Assembly (NCBI RefSeq): GCF_019904135.1
Contig: NZ_JAIOGQ010000006.1
Location: 62,001 to 126,000 of the forward strand
Direction of reading: 5' to 3'
DNA: 64,000 bases
Origin: Paenibacillus caui
Lineage (GTDB): Bacteria; Bacillota; Bacilli; Paenibacillales; Paenibacillaceae
Shown: positions 35,052 through 44,158 of the stretch, piece after piece
How the letters are laid out: the number at the start of each line of letters is the position of its first letter
Numbering within the stretch: position 1 is the first letter of the stretch
Position numbers and translations under genes: made by a program
The notes under the pieces: model-generated
Told to the model about the DNA's origin: nothing
Seen by the model: only the letters and a program-made list of their open reading frames with translations
Databases searched by the model: none

Positions 35052-35840
35052 TCAATAATCGGTTGAAACGGCTTCAAGCATGGCGTCGGCCATTTGGCGC
35101 GTGACTCTTTCATATATCCGCTGCCCGATTTCAGCGGTGGACGGCGCCGGGTCTCCAATGACTCCCGTTTCGGACAGATCCCGGGTCGCCCAGGCGAGAC
35201 CGATGTTTCCGCCAAGCCCGAAGCAGGAGCATTCGGCAGCCTTCGGATATTCGGAGCGGTAACGATCCTGCTTCACCCAATCCGGCTTTATGGCGAGGAC
35301 AAGCGAGGTCTCCAAAGCACCGCCGTGAATGCCGTACTCCATTTCCCTTTCTGTGATCTCCGCATCTTGATAGAGTCCTCCCGTATTGATGAAGAACACC
35401 TGCAGCCCCAGCTCTACACGGGCATCCCGGGCGGCCAGCGTGATGATTTCGGGATTGCCGCCATGGCTGTTGACAATCATAAGCTTCTTCCAGCCGTCTG
35501 CATGCATGCAGCGCATCAAGTCGGACAGAACAGCCTGCATCGCAGCGGTTGAGAGCGAGAATGTGCCGGGGAATCCCGCGTGCTCGTTGCTTTTCCCATA
35601 GGAAATCGGGGGAAGCAGCCAGATGGAAGCATCCTTGGGCAGCAAATCCAGCGCACCGGTGATCAAGGCTTCGTTCAGCAGCGAATCCGTAAACACCGGC
35701 AGATGCAGGCCGTGCTGTTCAACGGAAGCGACCGGCAGGATCAGCAGCGCTTTCTCTTTTGAAATATCGGCGATTTGCTCTGTGGTAAGTGCCGGGAGAA
35801 AGCGATCGTTCCACACGCTTCCTTCATATCGGGTATTCAT
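35052..35840 (-). CDS. Creatininase-family amidohydrolase
   Basis: A 262-residue enzyme with the family metal-binding motifs SVEQHGLHLPVFTDS, NSHGGNPE and GIHGGALETS. The family includes creatininase, formamide-type pyrimidine hydrolases and mycofactocin peptidase, all cleaving amide-like bonds with a dinuclear metal centre. AAAGGAG precedes ATG 35840. It is divergent from the nucleoside-type operon. A second family member begins at 63854 in the other PucR cluster. The natural substrate is unknown; an amide product of nucleobase ring opening would fit the setting. Confidence 0.9.
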   Translation of the reverse strand: MNTRYEGSVWNDRFLPALTTEQIADISKEKALLILPVASVEQHGLHLPVFTDSLLNEALITGALDLLPKDASIWLLPPISYGKSNEHAGFPGTFSLSTAAMQAVLSDLMRCMHADGWKKLMIVNSHGGNPEIITLAARDARVELGLQVFFINTGGLYQDAEITEREMEYGIHGGALETSLVLAIKPDWVKQDRYRSEYPKAAECSCFGLGGNIGLAWATRDLSETGVIGDPAPSTAEIGQRIYERVTRQMADAMLEAVSTDY

Positions 35841-35909
35841 AAATGCGCTCCTTTCAGCATGCCGCCAAGATTCAAATCTCTATTATTTCACTAGATTCTC
35901 CCACTATAT

Positions 35910-35928
35910 GTGTTAAAAAATATAACAC
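35910..35928. promoter_or_regulatory. Shared dyad operator, copy A
   Basis: GTGTTA (35910-35915), seven A/T bases, TAACAC (35923-35928): a perfect dyad between the creatininase/pucR unit and the transport operon. It has the same half-sites and spacing as four sites near the second PucR cluster. Confidence 0.5.
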
Positions 35929-35977
35929 TAAAGCAGGGTGATTTCACTTGTTTTCATATTTTTCAGTCACATTTTAG

Positions 35978-36006
35978 ACAAAAAACCAATCGTTTTTGGT
36001 TTTTTC
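35978..36006 (+). promoter_or_regulatory. Terminator-like hairpin in the transport operon leader
   Basis: An A-rich arm ending AACC (35981-35987) pairs with GGTTTTTT (35998-36005), a small stem with its own T tail, 105 bases before the binding-protein gene. It could act as an attenuator or end a short transcript. Confidence 0.35.
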
Positions 36007-36108
36007 AGATCCGTATCCAAATTGGTGTCAGGTTAATTGACGGGGAAATCCGGAGTTCTTTATACTTCTCCTCAAAACCTAACATTCAAATATCAAGGAG
36101 GGCTACTA

Positions 36109-37230
36109 GTGAAAAGGATCAGAAACCATCGTCAAGTTGTCATGTCATTTGTTCTGGCCATGCTGATGCTGCTTGTGTCTGCTTGTGGAAGTAAAAGTTC
36201 GGATGGAAGCGCGCCATCGTCTTCGGCAGCGCCTTCGGAAACGTCATCAGCGGCTGCCAGCGATAATGACCAGCCTTATAAAGGGGAGAAACTGGTTGTT
36301 GGCGTTTGGGGAGGATCCTACGGCGATACGATCAAGAAATATGTGGCCGGACCGCTTGAAGCCAAGGGCGCGAAAGTCGAGCTTGTGCTTGGCGGAACCG
36401 GGGACAGGCTTTCCAAGTTGTATGCCGAAAAGGGCAATCCGTCCATGGACGTAGCTTTCCTTAATCTTTATGAAGCCAAAAAGGCCATCGAAGACGGTGT
36501 CGGAGAGCCCGTAGACAAGACCCTTCCCAATTTCCCGCAGCTGTATCCCGCAGCCCAAGAGAACGGGTACGGCATGACTTTTATGGGACTTGGCATTGTG
36601 TACAACAAAGACCTGGTCAAGGAGCCGATCAAGGAATGGTCCGACTTGTGGCGGGCGGACCTGAAAGGGAAAATCGCTTTTCCGACCTATCCCGGCTTTG
36701 AGGGAGACGCGCTCATTGCCATGGCCGGCAAAGCTTTCGAAAAAACCGAGAAGGACGATCAGGCCAACTTTGACAAGCTCAAGGAGCTGACGCCGGTGCC
36801 TATGACCTATTCCAATCTGGATGAGCTGTTTCTGGAAATGAAGAACGGAAGCGTGCTTGCTGCACCGATCTTTAACAGCTATGCGAACGAATATATCAAG
36901 AAAGGCTATCCGGTCGAGTTTGTCTCGCCAAACAGTCCCGGACCGGTCATGGCCAAGGATACCATTGTCATTGCGAAGGGCACGAAGCATGAAGCGCTGG
37001 CGAAGGAGTTTGTCAATCTCGCGATCGGACTGGAAACCCAGCAGCATTTTGCAGAAGACCTGTTCTTCGGTCCGACGAACAAGGAAGTGAAAGTGTCCGA
37101 TGATTTGGCCAAGCAAATCGTCTATGGCGAAGATGCGGTCAGCAAGCTGGAAATTTTGGATTGGAATTATATCATCTCCAAACGTTCCGAGTGGACTCAG
37201 AAATGGAACACTGAAATCCTCGCAAAATGA
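36109..37230 (+). CDS. ABC transporter substrate-binding lipoprotein, PotD-like
   Basis: A 373-residue lipoprotein. GTG 36109 follows AAGGAGGG. Signal peptide with lipobox LVSAC, lipidated Cys26, then a Ser/Ala-rich linker and a periplasmic-binding fold of the spermidine/putrescine class (LVVGVWGGSYGDTIKKY, MTFMGLGIVYNKDLV, GKIAFPTYPGFEGD). It captures a substrate at the outer membrane face for the two permeases and ATPase encoded downstream. The class binds polyamines and other small charged solutes. With the catabolic genes beside it, a nucleoside-type ligand is inferred. Confidence 0.92.
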   Translation: MKRIRNHRQVVMSFVLAMLMLLVSACGSKSSDGSAPSSSAAPSETSSAAASDNDQPYKGEKLVVGVWGGSYGDTIKKYVAGPLEAKGAKVELVLGGTGDRLSKLYAEKGNPSMDVAFLNLYEAKKAIEDGVGEPVDKTLPNFPQLYPAAQENGYGMTFMGLGIVYNKDLVKEPIKEWSDLWRADLKGKIAFPTYPGFEGDALIAMAGKAFEKTEKDDQANFDKLKELTPVPMTYSNLDELFLEMKNGSVLAAPIFNSYANEYIKKGYPVEFVSPNSPGPVMAKDTIVIAKGTKHEALAKEFVNLAIGLETQQHFAEDLFFGPTNKEVKVSDDLAKQIVYGEDAVSKLEILDWNYIISKRSEWTQKWNTEILAK

Positions 37231-37259
37231 TGGTAGTACCCGTAAAGGAGGGGAGACGG

Positions 37260-38153
37260 ATGAAGGAGACGGCGGAGGAGTCACGAACGCTTCAAAAGCT
37301 CAGACGCAGACAGGCGTGGTCCGGTGCGGCCCTCCTGTCTCCCGCACTATTCATTTACTCAGTCGTCTTTATGATTCCCGCGCTGGTTCTGCTTATAGGC
37401 AGCTTCCAAGCGAACCAGCCGGAGAAGAAAATGTGGGAGCGGGGATGGGCGCTAACCAGCTTCTCCCGCTTTTTCTCCGACCCTTATTTTATCAAGGTGA
37501 TCGGAGTCACGCTGCTGATGGGCGTCGTTGTGGTCTTCTTTTCGCTTATGATCGGGTATTTGCTCGCCTATCACATTTACAAGGCCAAATCGCTGGCCAA
37601 AACGACCTGGATTACCGTGGTGCTGACTCCCCTGTTCAGCGGCGCGCTGCTTCAATCGCTGGGGTGGTATTTGCTGCTGGCCCGTTACGGACCCATTAAC
37701 GTATTGTTAAGAGACACCGGGATTCTCACGAAACCCTTCAACTTCCTGGGAACGTACGGCGCCGTTACGATTGCGCTTGTACACGGGTTTCTGCCGTTTA
37801 TGGTGCTGTCCATCGTCAATTCGCTTCGCTCCATTCCGGCGAATTTGCTTGACGCGGCGGCCAGCCTTGGCGCAAACAAGTTCACGGCCTTCGTTAGAGT
37901 GACTCTCCCGCTTACGAAGGGGGGAATGGCAGCAGGCAGCGTGCTTGTATTCGGAGGCACGATCGGCTCTTTCGCCACTCCCGGCATCGTTGGACAGGGT
38001 AAAATCCAGCTCTTGGCCCAAATCATTTACCAGCAGGCCATTCAGGTCTTTGACTGGTCCTTTGCTTCGGCCATTTCACTCGTCCTGCTGCTGGTGCTTG
38101 CTACCGTGCTGGTTCTAACCCGTTTGGCAGGCCGTAAAGGGAGGGAAGCTTGA
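37260..38153 (+). CDS. ABC transporter permease, PotB-like
   Basis: A 297-residue inner-membrane permease with about six helices and the ATPase-contact EAA loop LDAAASLGANKFTAFVRVTLP. ATG 37260 is chosen for the strong AAAGGAGGGGAG upstream. It ends in an overlap with the second permease. Together they form the heterodimeric channel of the importer. Confidence 0.93.
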   Translation: MKETAEESRTLQKLRRRQAWSGAALLSPALFIYSVVFMIPALVLLIGSFQANQPEKKMWERGWALTSFSRFFSDPYFIKVIGVTLLMGVVVVFFSLMIGYLLAYHIYKAKSLAKTTWITVVLTPLFSGALLQSLGWYLLLARYGPINVLLRDTGILTKPFNFLGTYGAVTIALVHGFLPFMVLSIVNSLRSIPANLLDAAASLGANKFTAFVRVTLPLTKGGMAAGSVLVFGGTIGSFATPGIVGQGKIQLLAQIIYQQAIQVFDWSFASAISLVLLLVLATVLVLTRLAGRKGREA

Positions 38154-38959
38154 TGAAGTCAACAGCCGGTAGCCAGATTCCCCATAGAATCCTCGCGGTA
38201 CTTTACCGCATCGCCGTCTATTTGGCATTTGCGTTCGTCCTGGCGCCTATGCTGCTCATGATGCTCGTTGCTTTCAATAAAGCCGATTTTTTCTCTTTTC
38301 CGCTTGAAGGATTCAGCTTCCGCTGGTTCAAAGAGATGGCCGAAAATAGCGAGTACCGCAGCTCCATCATGGCCAGTCTGAAGCTGTCTTTATTCGCCAC
38401 TCTGCTTTCGCTGGCTATTTCCATGCCGGCAGCCTTGTCCCTGCGGACCAGGAGCAAGCAGTGGGTAGAGTCCGTACTGGTTGCGCCGCTGTTTTTTCCG
38501 CTGGTCATCTGGTCGCTCGGCCTGCTGCAATTTTACGGCATGATCGGTCTGTCCGGATCGTTTCTTTCTCTTTTAATGGCTCACACGGTCATGATTACGC
38601 CGTTTATTTTCCGGATCATCATCCAGAGTCTGCGCGAGGGCAATCCGAAGCTGGAGGAGGCGGCGTACAGCCTTGGGGCCGGAAAATGGACAACATTCCG
38701 TAAAATCACCCTGCCGCTGATTGTTCCCGGCATCCTCGTCGGCGCGGTGTTCGGCTATCTGATGTCTTTTACCGATGTCACGCTCACGCTGTTTATTTCC
38801 AGTTCCGGTTCGCCAACCTTCCCGGTTCGCGTCTACTCGGAGCAGCGCAGCGAGGGCCTCAACCAGATCGTGCTGGCCTGGTCGGCGATCATTACGCTGG
38901 TGATCTTTATTTTGTCGCTGATCGGCGAAAAATTGGCCGGTTGGTCCCGCTATTTCTAA
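38153..38959 (+). CDS. ABC transporter permease, PotC-like
   Basis: A 268-residue permease with six helices and EAA loop LEEAAYSLGAGKWTTFRKITLP. ATG 38153 overlaps the stop of the first permease by one base; a TTG one codon earlier is possible. It partners the 37260 product. A short gap leads to the nucleoside phosphorylase gene, which interrupts the transporter genes. Confidence 0.93.
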   Translation: MKSTAGSQIPHRILAVLYRIAVYLAFAFVLAPMLLMMLVAFNKADFFSFPLEGFSFRWFKEMAENSEYRSSIMASLKLSLFATLLSLAISMPAALSLRTRSKQWVESVLVAPLFFPLVIWSLGLLQFYGMIGLSGSFLSLLMAHTVMITPFIFRIIIQSLREGNPKLEEAAYSLGAGKWTTFRKITLPLIVPGILVGAVFGYLMSFTDVTLTLFISSSGSPTFPVRVYSEQRSEGLNQIVLAWSAIITLVIFILSLIGEKLAGWSRYF

Positions 38960-38987
38960 TCCATTACTTTACGAGAGGTGACGGAGC

Positions 38988-39800
38988 ATGATCAATAAAA
39001 TCGGGCCTTTTATGATAGATGGCCTGCCGGCGTTTACCCGAATTACGCCCGAGCAGGTTGGGCCGTACGTTATTTTCGTTGTGAAGGACCCGCTTCACGG
39101 GTGTGACAAAGACGTGGCGGAGGAGGTAGCCGAGCATTTCGATACCCATACGCTGGTATCGGACACAGGCATGGCCAAGACGTATACCGGAACGTATAAA
39201 GGCGCCCGCATTACGGTGGTTTCCTGCGGCAGCGGCGCGCCTGAGCTTGAAATCATTCTGATGGATTTCATGACCCATTCGAATGCGCATACCTTTATTC
39301 GAGTTGGCGGGTCCGGAGCGATGCAGGAGCATCTATCGGTCGGCGATCTGGTCATCGCGACCGGAGCTGTGCGGGATGACGGAACAAGCCGAAGCTATGT
39401 GCCGGGGCAGTTCCCGGCCATCGCCGATTATGAGCTGGTTGCAGCCATGAAAAAAGCGGCGGAAGACCGCGGATACCGGCACCATCTCGGCATTACCCGG
39501 TCCTGCGACTCTGAATATGCAGGCGTCGGACGCCCGGCGCGAAACGGCTATTTGCTCCAGCAGCATGAGCAGGAATTTGAAATGTGGCACCGGGCGGGCG
39601 TGCTCAACGTGGAAAGGGAGGCGTCGATACTGCTGACGCTGACGACGCTGTTCGGCCTCCGAGGAGGCGTGGTCAACGCCATCGGCGACAACTTTGTCAC
39701 GGGCGAGAAATTTGTGGCCGGAGCCGGATTCGAACACGCCATTATGACGGCGCTTGACGGCATCGCGCTGCTGGATGAACGGCTGAAGCTGAAGGCTTGA
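38988..39800 (+). CDS. Nucleoside phosphorylase (PNP/UDP family)
   Basis: A 270-residue phosphorylase of the trimeric/hexameric PNP_UDP_1 family. Seen: IFVVKDPLHGCDKD, VVSCGSGAPELEIILMDF, FIRVGGSGAMQEHL and, near the C-terminus, VNAIGDNFVTGEKF. It would split a nucleoside with phosphate to base and ribose-1-phosphate in the cytoplasm. Sequence does not decide between uridine and purines. GAGAGGTGACGGAG precedes ATG 38988. Its position between permease and ATPase genes ties import to nucleoside breakdown. Confidence 0.88.
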   Translation: MINKIGPFMIDGLPAFTRITPEQVGPYVIFVVKDPLHGCDKDVAEEVAEHFDTHTLVSDTGMAKTYTGTYKGARITVVSCGSGAPELEIILMDFMTHSNAHTFIRVGGSGAMQEHLSVGDLVIATGAVRDDGTSRSYVPGQFPAIADYELVAAMKKAAEDRGYRHHLGITRSCDSEYAGVGRPARNGYLLQQHEQEFEMWHRAGVLNVEREASILLTLTTLFGLRGGVVNAIGDNFVTGEKFVAGAGFEHAIMTALDGIALLDERLKLKA

Positions 39801-39862
39801 GAAATGCAGCTTTCGCGGGAAATATTGGATTACAGCAATCTGCAGAGGGAAGGGAACCGATC

Positions 39863-41002
39863 ATGAGTCAACTGACACTGGAACGTCTGTCCAAAACATT
39901 TCGCGGCGTAGAGGTGCTTCAGGATGTATTTCTTCAGGCGGAGCAGGGCGAATTTATTTGCCTGCTGGGACCGAGCGGATCCGGCAAAAGCACCATACTG
40001 CGGATGATCGGCGGGTTTGAGACACCCGACGCCGGAACCATTTCACTGGCGGGCGAGCAGATTCAGGCCTTGCCTCCAAACCGCCGCAATATCGGTTTTG
40101 TATTTCAGGATTATGCGCTGTTTCCGCATTTATCGGTGGAAGAGAACATCGCTTTCGGACTGAAATGCAAAAAAACGGAGAAAGCCGAGATGGCCGAGCG
40201 GATTCGGTCGGTTCTGAAGCTGGTCGGTCTTACCGGACTTGAGAAGCGTTACCCGAAGCAGCTGTCCGGCGGGCAGCAGCAGCGCGTAGCTATAGCGCGG
40301 GCCATAGCGCTGAGGCCGTTGCTGCTGCTGCTGGATGAGCCGCTTTCCAACCTGGATGCCAAGCTTCGCAGACAGATCCGTCTTGAAATGCGCGAGCTGC
40401 AGAAGGAACTCGGCATCACCACGATTATGGTTACGCATGATCAGGAAGAAGCGATGACGATGGGCGACCGGATCGCTGTGCTTCAGCATGGCCTCATTCA
40501 GCAAATCGGCAGGCCGCTTGAGCTGTACAATGCGCCGGCCAATCTGTTCGTGGCGGGTTTCATCGGCGATCCGCCCATCCATCTGGAGCCCTGCAGCGGC
40601 GTCATTCGCGGGGGGACGCCGGGTGTCGAAGCGCTGGGCGTGTTCTTTGCAGCCGAGTTCGCGGCACTCGCTTTGGCGGAAGGCTGGAAAGGACGCAGCC
40701 TTGTGCTCGGCATTCGTCCCGAAAATATCGGGGTACGCGAGGCAGGCGAAGGAACGGGGGTTCCGGCGGTCGTCGAGGTGACCGAGCACCTTGGAGCCTC
40801 GGCTTTGATTCATGCACGAACGGAATCCACGGGAACGCGGGTCACAGCGCTAGTTCACAACAAATGGATACCGGAAAAGGGCGAGCGGGTCGAGCTGGAG
40901 CTGCGACCGGAAAACGCCTTGCTCTTCGACGGAGCGACTACGCTGGCGGTTCAGGGCGTTACGATCAAGGAAACGGCGCTGCTTTCCGGTGCCGGGAATT
41001 GA
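39863..41002 (+). CDS. ABC transporter ATP-binding protein, PotA-like
   Basis: A 379-residue ATPase. Walker A GPSGSGKST, Q loop VFQDYALFPH, signature LSGGQQQRVAIARAI, Walker B LLLLDEPLSNLD and the switch His in MVTHDQEEAM. Residues beyond ~240 form the TOBE regulatory domain typical of polyamine and sugar importers. ATG 39863 follows AGGGAAGGGA; the longer frame overlaps the phosphorylase. It drives the two permeases at 37260 and 38153. Confidence 0.94.
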   Translation: MSQLTLERLSKTFRGVEVLQDVFLQAEQGEFICLLGPSGSGKSTILRMIGGFETPDAGTISLAGEQIQALPPNRRNIGFVFQDYALFPHLSVEENIAFGLKCKKTEKAEMAERIRSVLKLVGLTGLEKRYPKQLSGGQQQRVAIARAIALRPLLLLLDEPLSNLDAKLRRQIRLEMRELQKELGITTIMVTHDQEEAMTMGDRIAVLQHGLIQQIGRPLELYNAPANLFVAGFIGDPPIHLEPCSGVIRGGTPGVEALGVFFAAEFAALALAEGWKGRSLVLGIRPENIGVREAGEGTGVPAVVEVTEHLGASALIHARTESTGTRVTALVHNKWIPEKGERVELELRPENALLFDGATTLAVQGVTIKETALLSGAGN

Positions 41003-41009
41003 GGGAGCT

Positions 41010-41966
41010 ATGAAACAACAACGAATTTTATGTTTCGGCAACGTCGTGATGGACGGCATGTTCATGTTGTCGCAAATGCCCGGCTATGACGAGAAGGCAT
41101 TTGCGGATACGGTATCCTGGTCGCCCGGCGGTCCGGCGATTCATTTCGCGACGATATCCGCTAGGCTGGGCTCGCATGCGAGCGTGCTTGGCTGGGTTGG
41201 TGACGATACCATCGGCCTGCAGGTGAAGCAGGCCTTGGAGTCCAAAGGCGTCAAGCCGGTTTTTCATCAAATTTTAAATACGCAGACCCCTACTGCCATC
41301 ATTATGGTGGACCGTACAGGAGAGAAAGCGGTAGTATTGTCTCCGCCCATTGACCGCTCGCGGCTTCCCGAACCTGAGGAAGTGGCGGCCTATGATTTGA
41401 CGGGTACGAATCATATTCATACCCACTTGTTTCTGGCCCCTTATGTGGAGTGCATGCTCGCGGCATCCGGGGAAATTGGCATTTCCCGTTCGCTTGACAT
41501 AGAGCCGTCTTCCGTCAGAAGGTGGGGGACGGAGAAAGTCAAAAGCTTGCTCAAGCTGACCGACATCATTTTCATCAAGGAGCCTGCCGTCAGCATGCTC
41601 TGTCCGGAAGGCGAAGATTTGCCGGAAAAGCTGAGCCGTATTGCGGACTGGGGGCCCTCAGTGGTTGTCTGCACCCGGGGGCGGCACGGAAGTACGGCTT
41701 CGGCGGGTGGCCGGCTTTTCTTCAGTCCTTCGATTCCGGTCGTCACGAACAATTCGCTGGCGGCGGGAGATATTTTTGCCGGCGTGTTTGTGTATCGCTA
41801 TCTGGAGGATCAGAGCATCGAGGGGGCGCTTCAGTACGCGACCGCGGCCGCTTCCGTAGCCGTCAGCCGTTCGGGAAGCTCCTTGCATTATCCTTCCGTG
41901 CAGGAGATCAAAGCTACGCTTGCGCAGCATAAGCTTATTTTCCAAAAAAACGAGGTGGATGCTTAA
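41010..41966 (+). CDS. PfkB-family carbohydrate kinase, probable pseudouridine kinase
   Basis: A 318-residue ribokinase-fold enzyme. N-terminal FGNVVMDGMF and SWSPGGPAIHFATISARLG; the C-terminal ATP/active-site motif reads NNSLAAGDIFAGVF, with AAGD in place of the usual GAGD but the catalytic Asp kept. The neighbouring PsuG requires pseudouridine-5'-phosphate, so a pseudouridine kinase (PsuK) role is inferred. Ribokinase-type activity on the sugar released by the phosphorylase is the alternative. It starts eight bases after the ATPase gene. Confidence 0.85.
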   Translation: MKQQRILCFGNVVMDGMFMLSQMPGYDEKAFADTVSWSPGGPAIHFATISARLGSHASVLGWVGDDTIGLQVKQALESKGVKPVFHQILNTQTPTAIIMVDRTGEKAVVLSPPIDRSRLPEPEEVAAYDLTGTNHIHTHLFLAPYVECMLAASGEIGISRSLDIEPSSVRRWGTEKVKSLLKLTDIIFIKEPAVSMLCPEGEDLPEKLSRIADWGPSVVVCTRGRHGSTASAGGRLFFSPSIPVVTNNSLAAGDIFAGVFVYRYLEDQSIEGALQYATAAASVAVSRSGSSLHYPSVQEIKATLAQHKLIFQKNEVDA

Positions 41967-43163
41967 ATGGAAGTTTACATTCATGCAAATATTTTGGCCG
42001 GCCCGGATCTTAACCTTGTTGAGGACGGAACGCTTATCGTGGAAAATGGAACAATCGTCGCGATCGAGGAAGAGTCCAAGGAACACGGAATCGATTTACA
42101 GGGCGGGCTCGTCATTCCGGCTTTTGTGGATGCCCATACGCATATTGCCGATACCGGGGCCAAAGAGCTTGGCGTCGGGCTGCTGGTGGAGGACGCCGTG
42201 CTTCCGCCGAACGGGCTGAAGCACCGGTATTTGCAGCAATTAACGGAAGAGAAGCTGATTGAAACGATCCGGCAGGGCTTGAAGGAAATGCTGAAATCCG
42301 GCATTGCCGCCTTCGGCGATTTCCGGGAAGGGGGCCTTGACGGCATCCGCGCTCTGCGGACGGCAAGCCAGGGGCTGCCGATTACTCCCGTTATACTCGG
42401 TCGGCCAATGGCCGATTACAAGGCCGGATACGAGCTGACCCGCAAGGAGCTCGAAGCCGTCGTGGAAGAAGCGGACGGATTCGGGATATCCAGCATCGGG
42501 GCGTTCGGTCTCGATGTATTCCATCAAATCCGGGAGCTGACAACCGGGAACAAGGTGTTTGCCATTCATATCAGCGAATCTCCGCGGGATCACGAGCTTT
42601 CCCTGCAAAAATTCGGTGAAACCGAAGTGAAGCGCGCCTTCGCCTTTGAACCGGATCTGATGGTCCATCTAACCCATGCGACGGCGTCGGATATTGCCGA
42701 GGTGAAGAACCGCGGCCAAAGAATTGCAACCTGTCCGCGCACCAATTTGCTGCTTGGGGACGGCATTCCGCCGCTGCACGAGTTTTATGCCGCGGAGATT
42801 CCGATTTCGATCGGATCGGATAACATGATGTTCTCCAGTCCGGATCTGTTCAGGGAAATGGATACGGCCAGCAGGGCCGCGCGCGGATTGACCAAGAATC
42901 CGCAGGCGATGGATTCGCGCTACCTGCTCAAATCGGCGACGCTCTCGGGGGCACAGGCCCTCAAGCTTGACCGCCTTATGGGCTCGATCGAGCCCGGAAA
43001 GCAAGCTGCCTTCCTGGTCCTTGGCAAGAACCGGGACTCGTTGGCATACAGCCACGACTTGGTTTCCTCCGTTGTTCACCGCTGCGGCCCTTCGGACATC
43101 AGCCATTTTGTCTGCGGGGGCCGGACCGTCATTGAAAACTACAAATTTATGCTTGATCTTTAG
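41967..43163 (+). CDS. Amidohydrolase-superfamily deaminase-like enzyme
   Basis: A 398-residue metal-dependent hydrolase. Metal ligands: AHTHIAD (residues 53-59 region), the later His in FAIHISES and LTHATASD, and the conserved Asp in IGSDNMMF. CPRTNLLLGDG resembles the TrzA/MtaD/cytosine-deaminase group, which deaminates nucleobases and nucleosides. It abuts the kinase gene directly (GAGGTGG before ATG 41967). A deaminase would convert an amino-pyrimidine or purine nucleoside to the form split by the phosphorylase; this is inference. Confidence 0.86.
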   Translation: MEVYIHANILAGPDLNLVEDGTLIVENGTIVAIEEESKEHGIDLQGGLVIPAFVDAHTHIADTGAKELGVGLLVEDAVLPPNGLKHRYLQQLTEEKLIETIRQGLKEMLKSGIAAFGDFREGGLDGIRALRTASQGLPITPVILGRPMADYKAGYELTRKELEAVVEEADGFGISSIGAFGLDVFHQIRELTTGNKVFAIHISESPRDHELSLQKFGETEVKRAFAFEPDLMVHLTHATASDIAEVKNRGQRIATCPRTNLLLGDGIPPLHEFYAAEIPISIGSDNMMFSSPDLFREMDTASRAARGLTKNPQAMDSRYLLKSATLSGAQALKLDRLMGSIEPGKQAAFLVLGKNRDSLAYSHDLVSSVVHRCGPSDISHFVCGGRTVIENYKFMLDL

Positions 43164-43184
43164 TAAGCCGGGAGGGGAAAAGAG

Positions 43185-44078
43185 ATGGAGATATCGCCAC
43201 GAATCAAGGCTGCACTGGCCCGTGGCGAAGCTGTAGTCGGTGTTGAGTCGAGCCTGCTGACTCACGGGCTGTCATACCCGAAATCGCTGGAGCTTGTCCG
43301 GGACATTGAACAGAATATTCGGGGGCAAGGCGCAGAGCCGGCGGTCTTCGCCATGCTGGAAGGCAAGCTCCGCATCGGTTTGGAGCCCGAGGAGCAGGAA
43401 TGGCTGGCCCGGGCTAAAGGTACCATCAAGCTGACGCTCGCAGATCTGGGATCTGCAGCCGCCAAGCTTTGCAGCGGCGGAACGACCGCAGCGACAACAG
43501 CCTGGATGGCCCACCGGGCGGGTATCAGGGTAGCTCTGGCCGGAGGTCTTGGCGGAGTGCATCGCGATGTCGGGGAAACGTGGGACATTTCCGGAGATCT
43601 CAGCGCAATGGGGCATTATCCCGTTCTGATGTTTTGCGGCGGGATCAAGACATTTCTCGATATCGGCAAAAGTCTGGAGGCGCTGGAGACGTTGGGCGTG
43701 CCTGTTTGGACTTACCGCAGCGACAGGTTTCCGGGTTATTTCACCCCCCGCTCGGCATTCGCAAAGCTGCGGGTCGATTCGGCGACGGAAGCTGCCGTCA
43801 TGGCTTCGGCCCACTGGAAGCTCGGCTTGGAGACAGGCATCGTGCTGGGCGTGCCGATTCCGGAAGAAAGCGCATTTGATGCTGAGGAAATTGAGTCCGT
43901 CGTTTCCGCCGCCCTGCAGGAGGCAAAAGGTAAGGCAGGCGGCAAAGGAGTAACCCCATATATTATCAGGGCCATTGAAGAGCATACCAAGGGCCGTTCG
44001 GCCGAAGCGAACAGGGCTCTCCTTGTTGAAGCAGCCCGCGCCGCCGCTGAGACGGCAGTTGCGCTTTCTAAGCTGTAG
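43185..44078 (+). CDS. psuG: Pseudouridine-5'-phosphate glycosidase
   Basis: A 297-residue enzyme cleaving the C-C glycosidic bond of pseudouridine-5'-phosphate to uracil and ribose-5-phosphate. It aligns over its full length with the family: catalytic Glu21 in VGVESSLLTHG, SGGTTAATT, AGGLGGVHRD, DISGDLSAM, active-site Lys in GGIKTFLDIG, DSATEAAVMA and the C-terminal TPYIIRAIEEHT. Some usual residues differ (TGGIGGVHRG is common), so it is a divergent member. GGGAGGGG precedes ATG 43185. It ends the operon. Confidence 0.9.
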   Translation: MEISPRIKAALARGEAVVGVESSLLTHGLSYPKSLELVRDIEQNIRGQGAEPAVFAMLEGKLRIGLEPEEQEWLARAKGTIKLTLADLGSAAAKLCSGGTTAATTAWMAHRAGIRVALAGGLGGVHRDVGETWDISGDLSAMGHYPVLMFCGGIKTFLDIGKSLEALETLGVPVWTYRSDRFPGYFTPRSAFAKLRVDSATEAAVMASAHWKLGLETGIVLGVPIPEESAFDAEEIESVVSAALQEAKGKAGGKGVTPYIIRAIEEHTKGRSAEANRALLVEAARAAAETAVALSKL

Positions 44079-44158
44079 GCAGGGGGGCTAGAGCTGGAAG
44101 AACGCCGGACGCGCCGCCTGATCACTCCTAGAAACAAATTGGCCTGCTCCTGTAAAGG

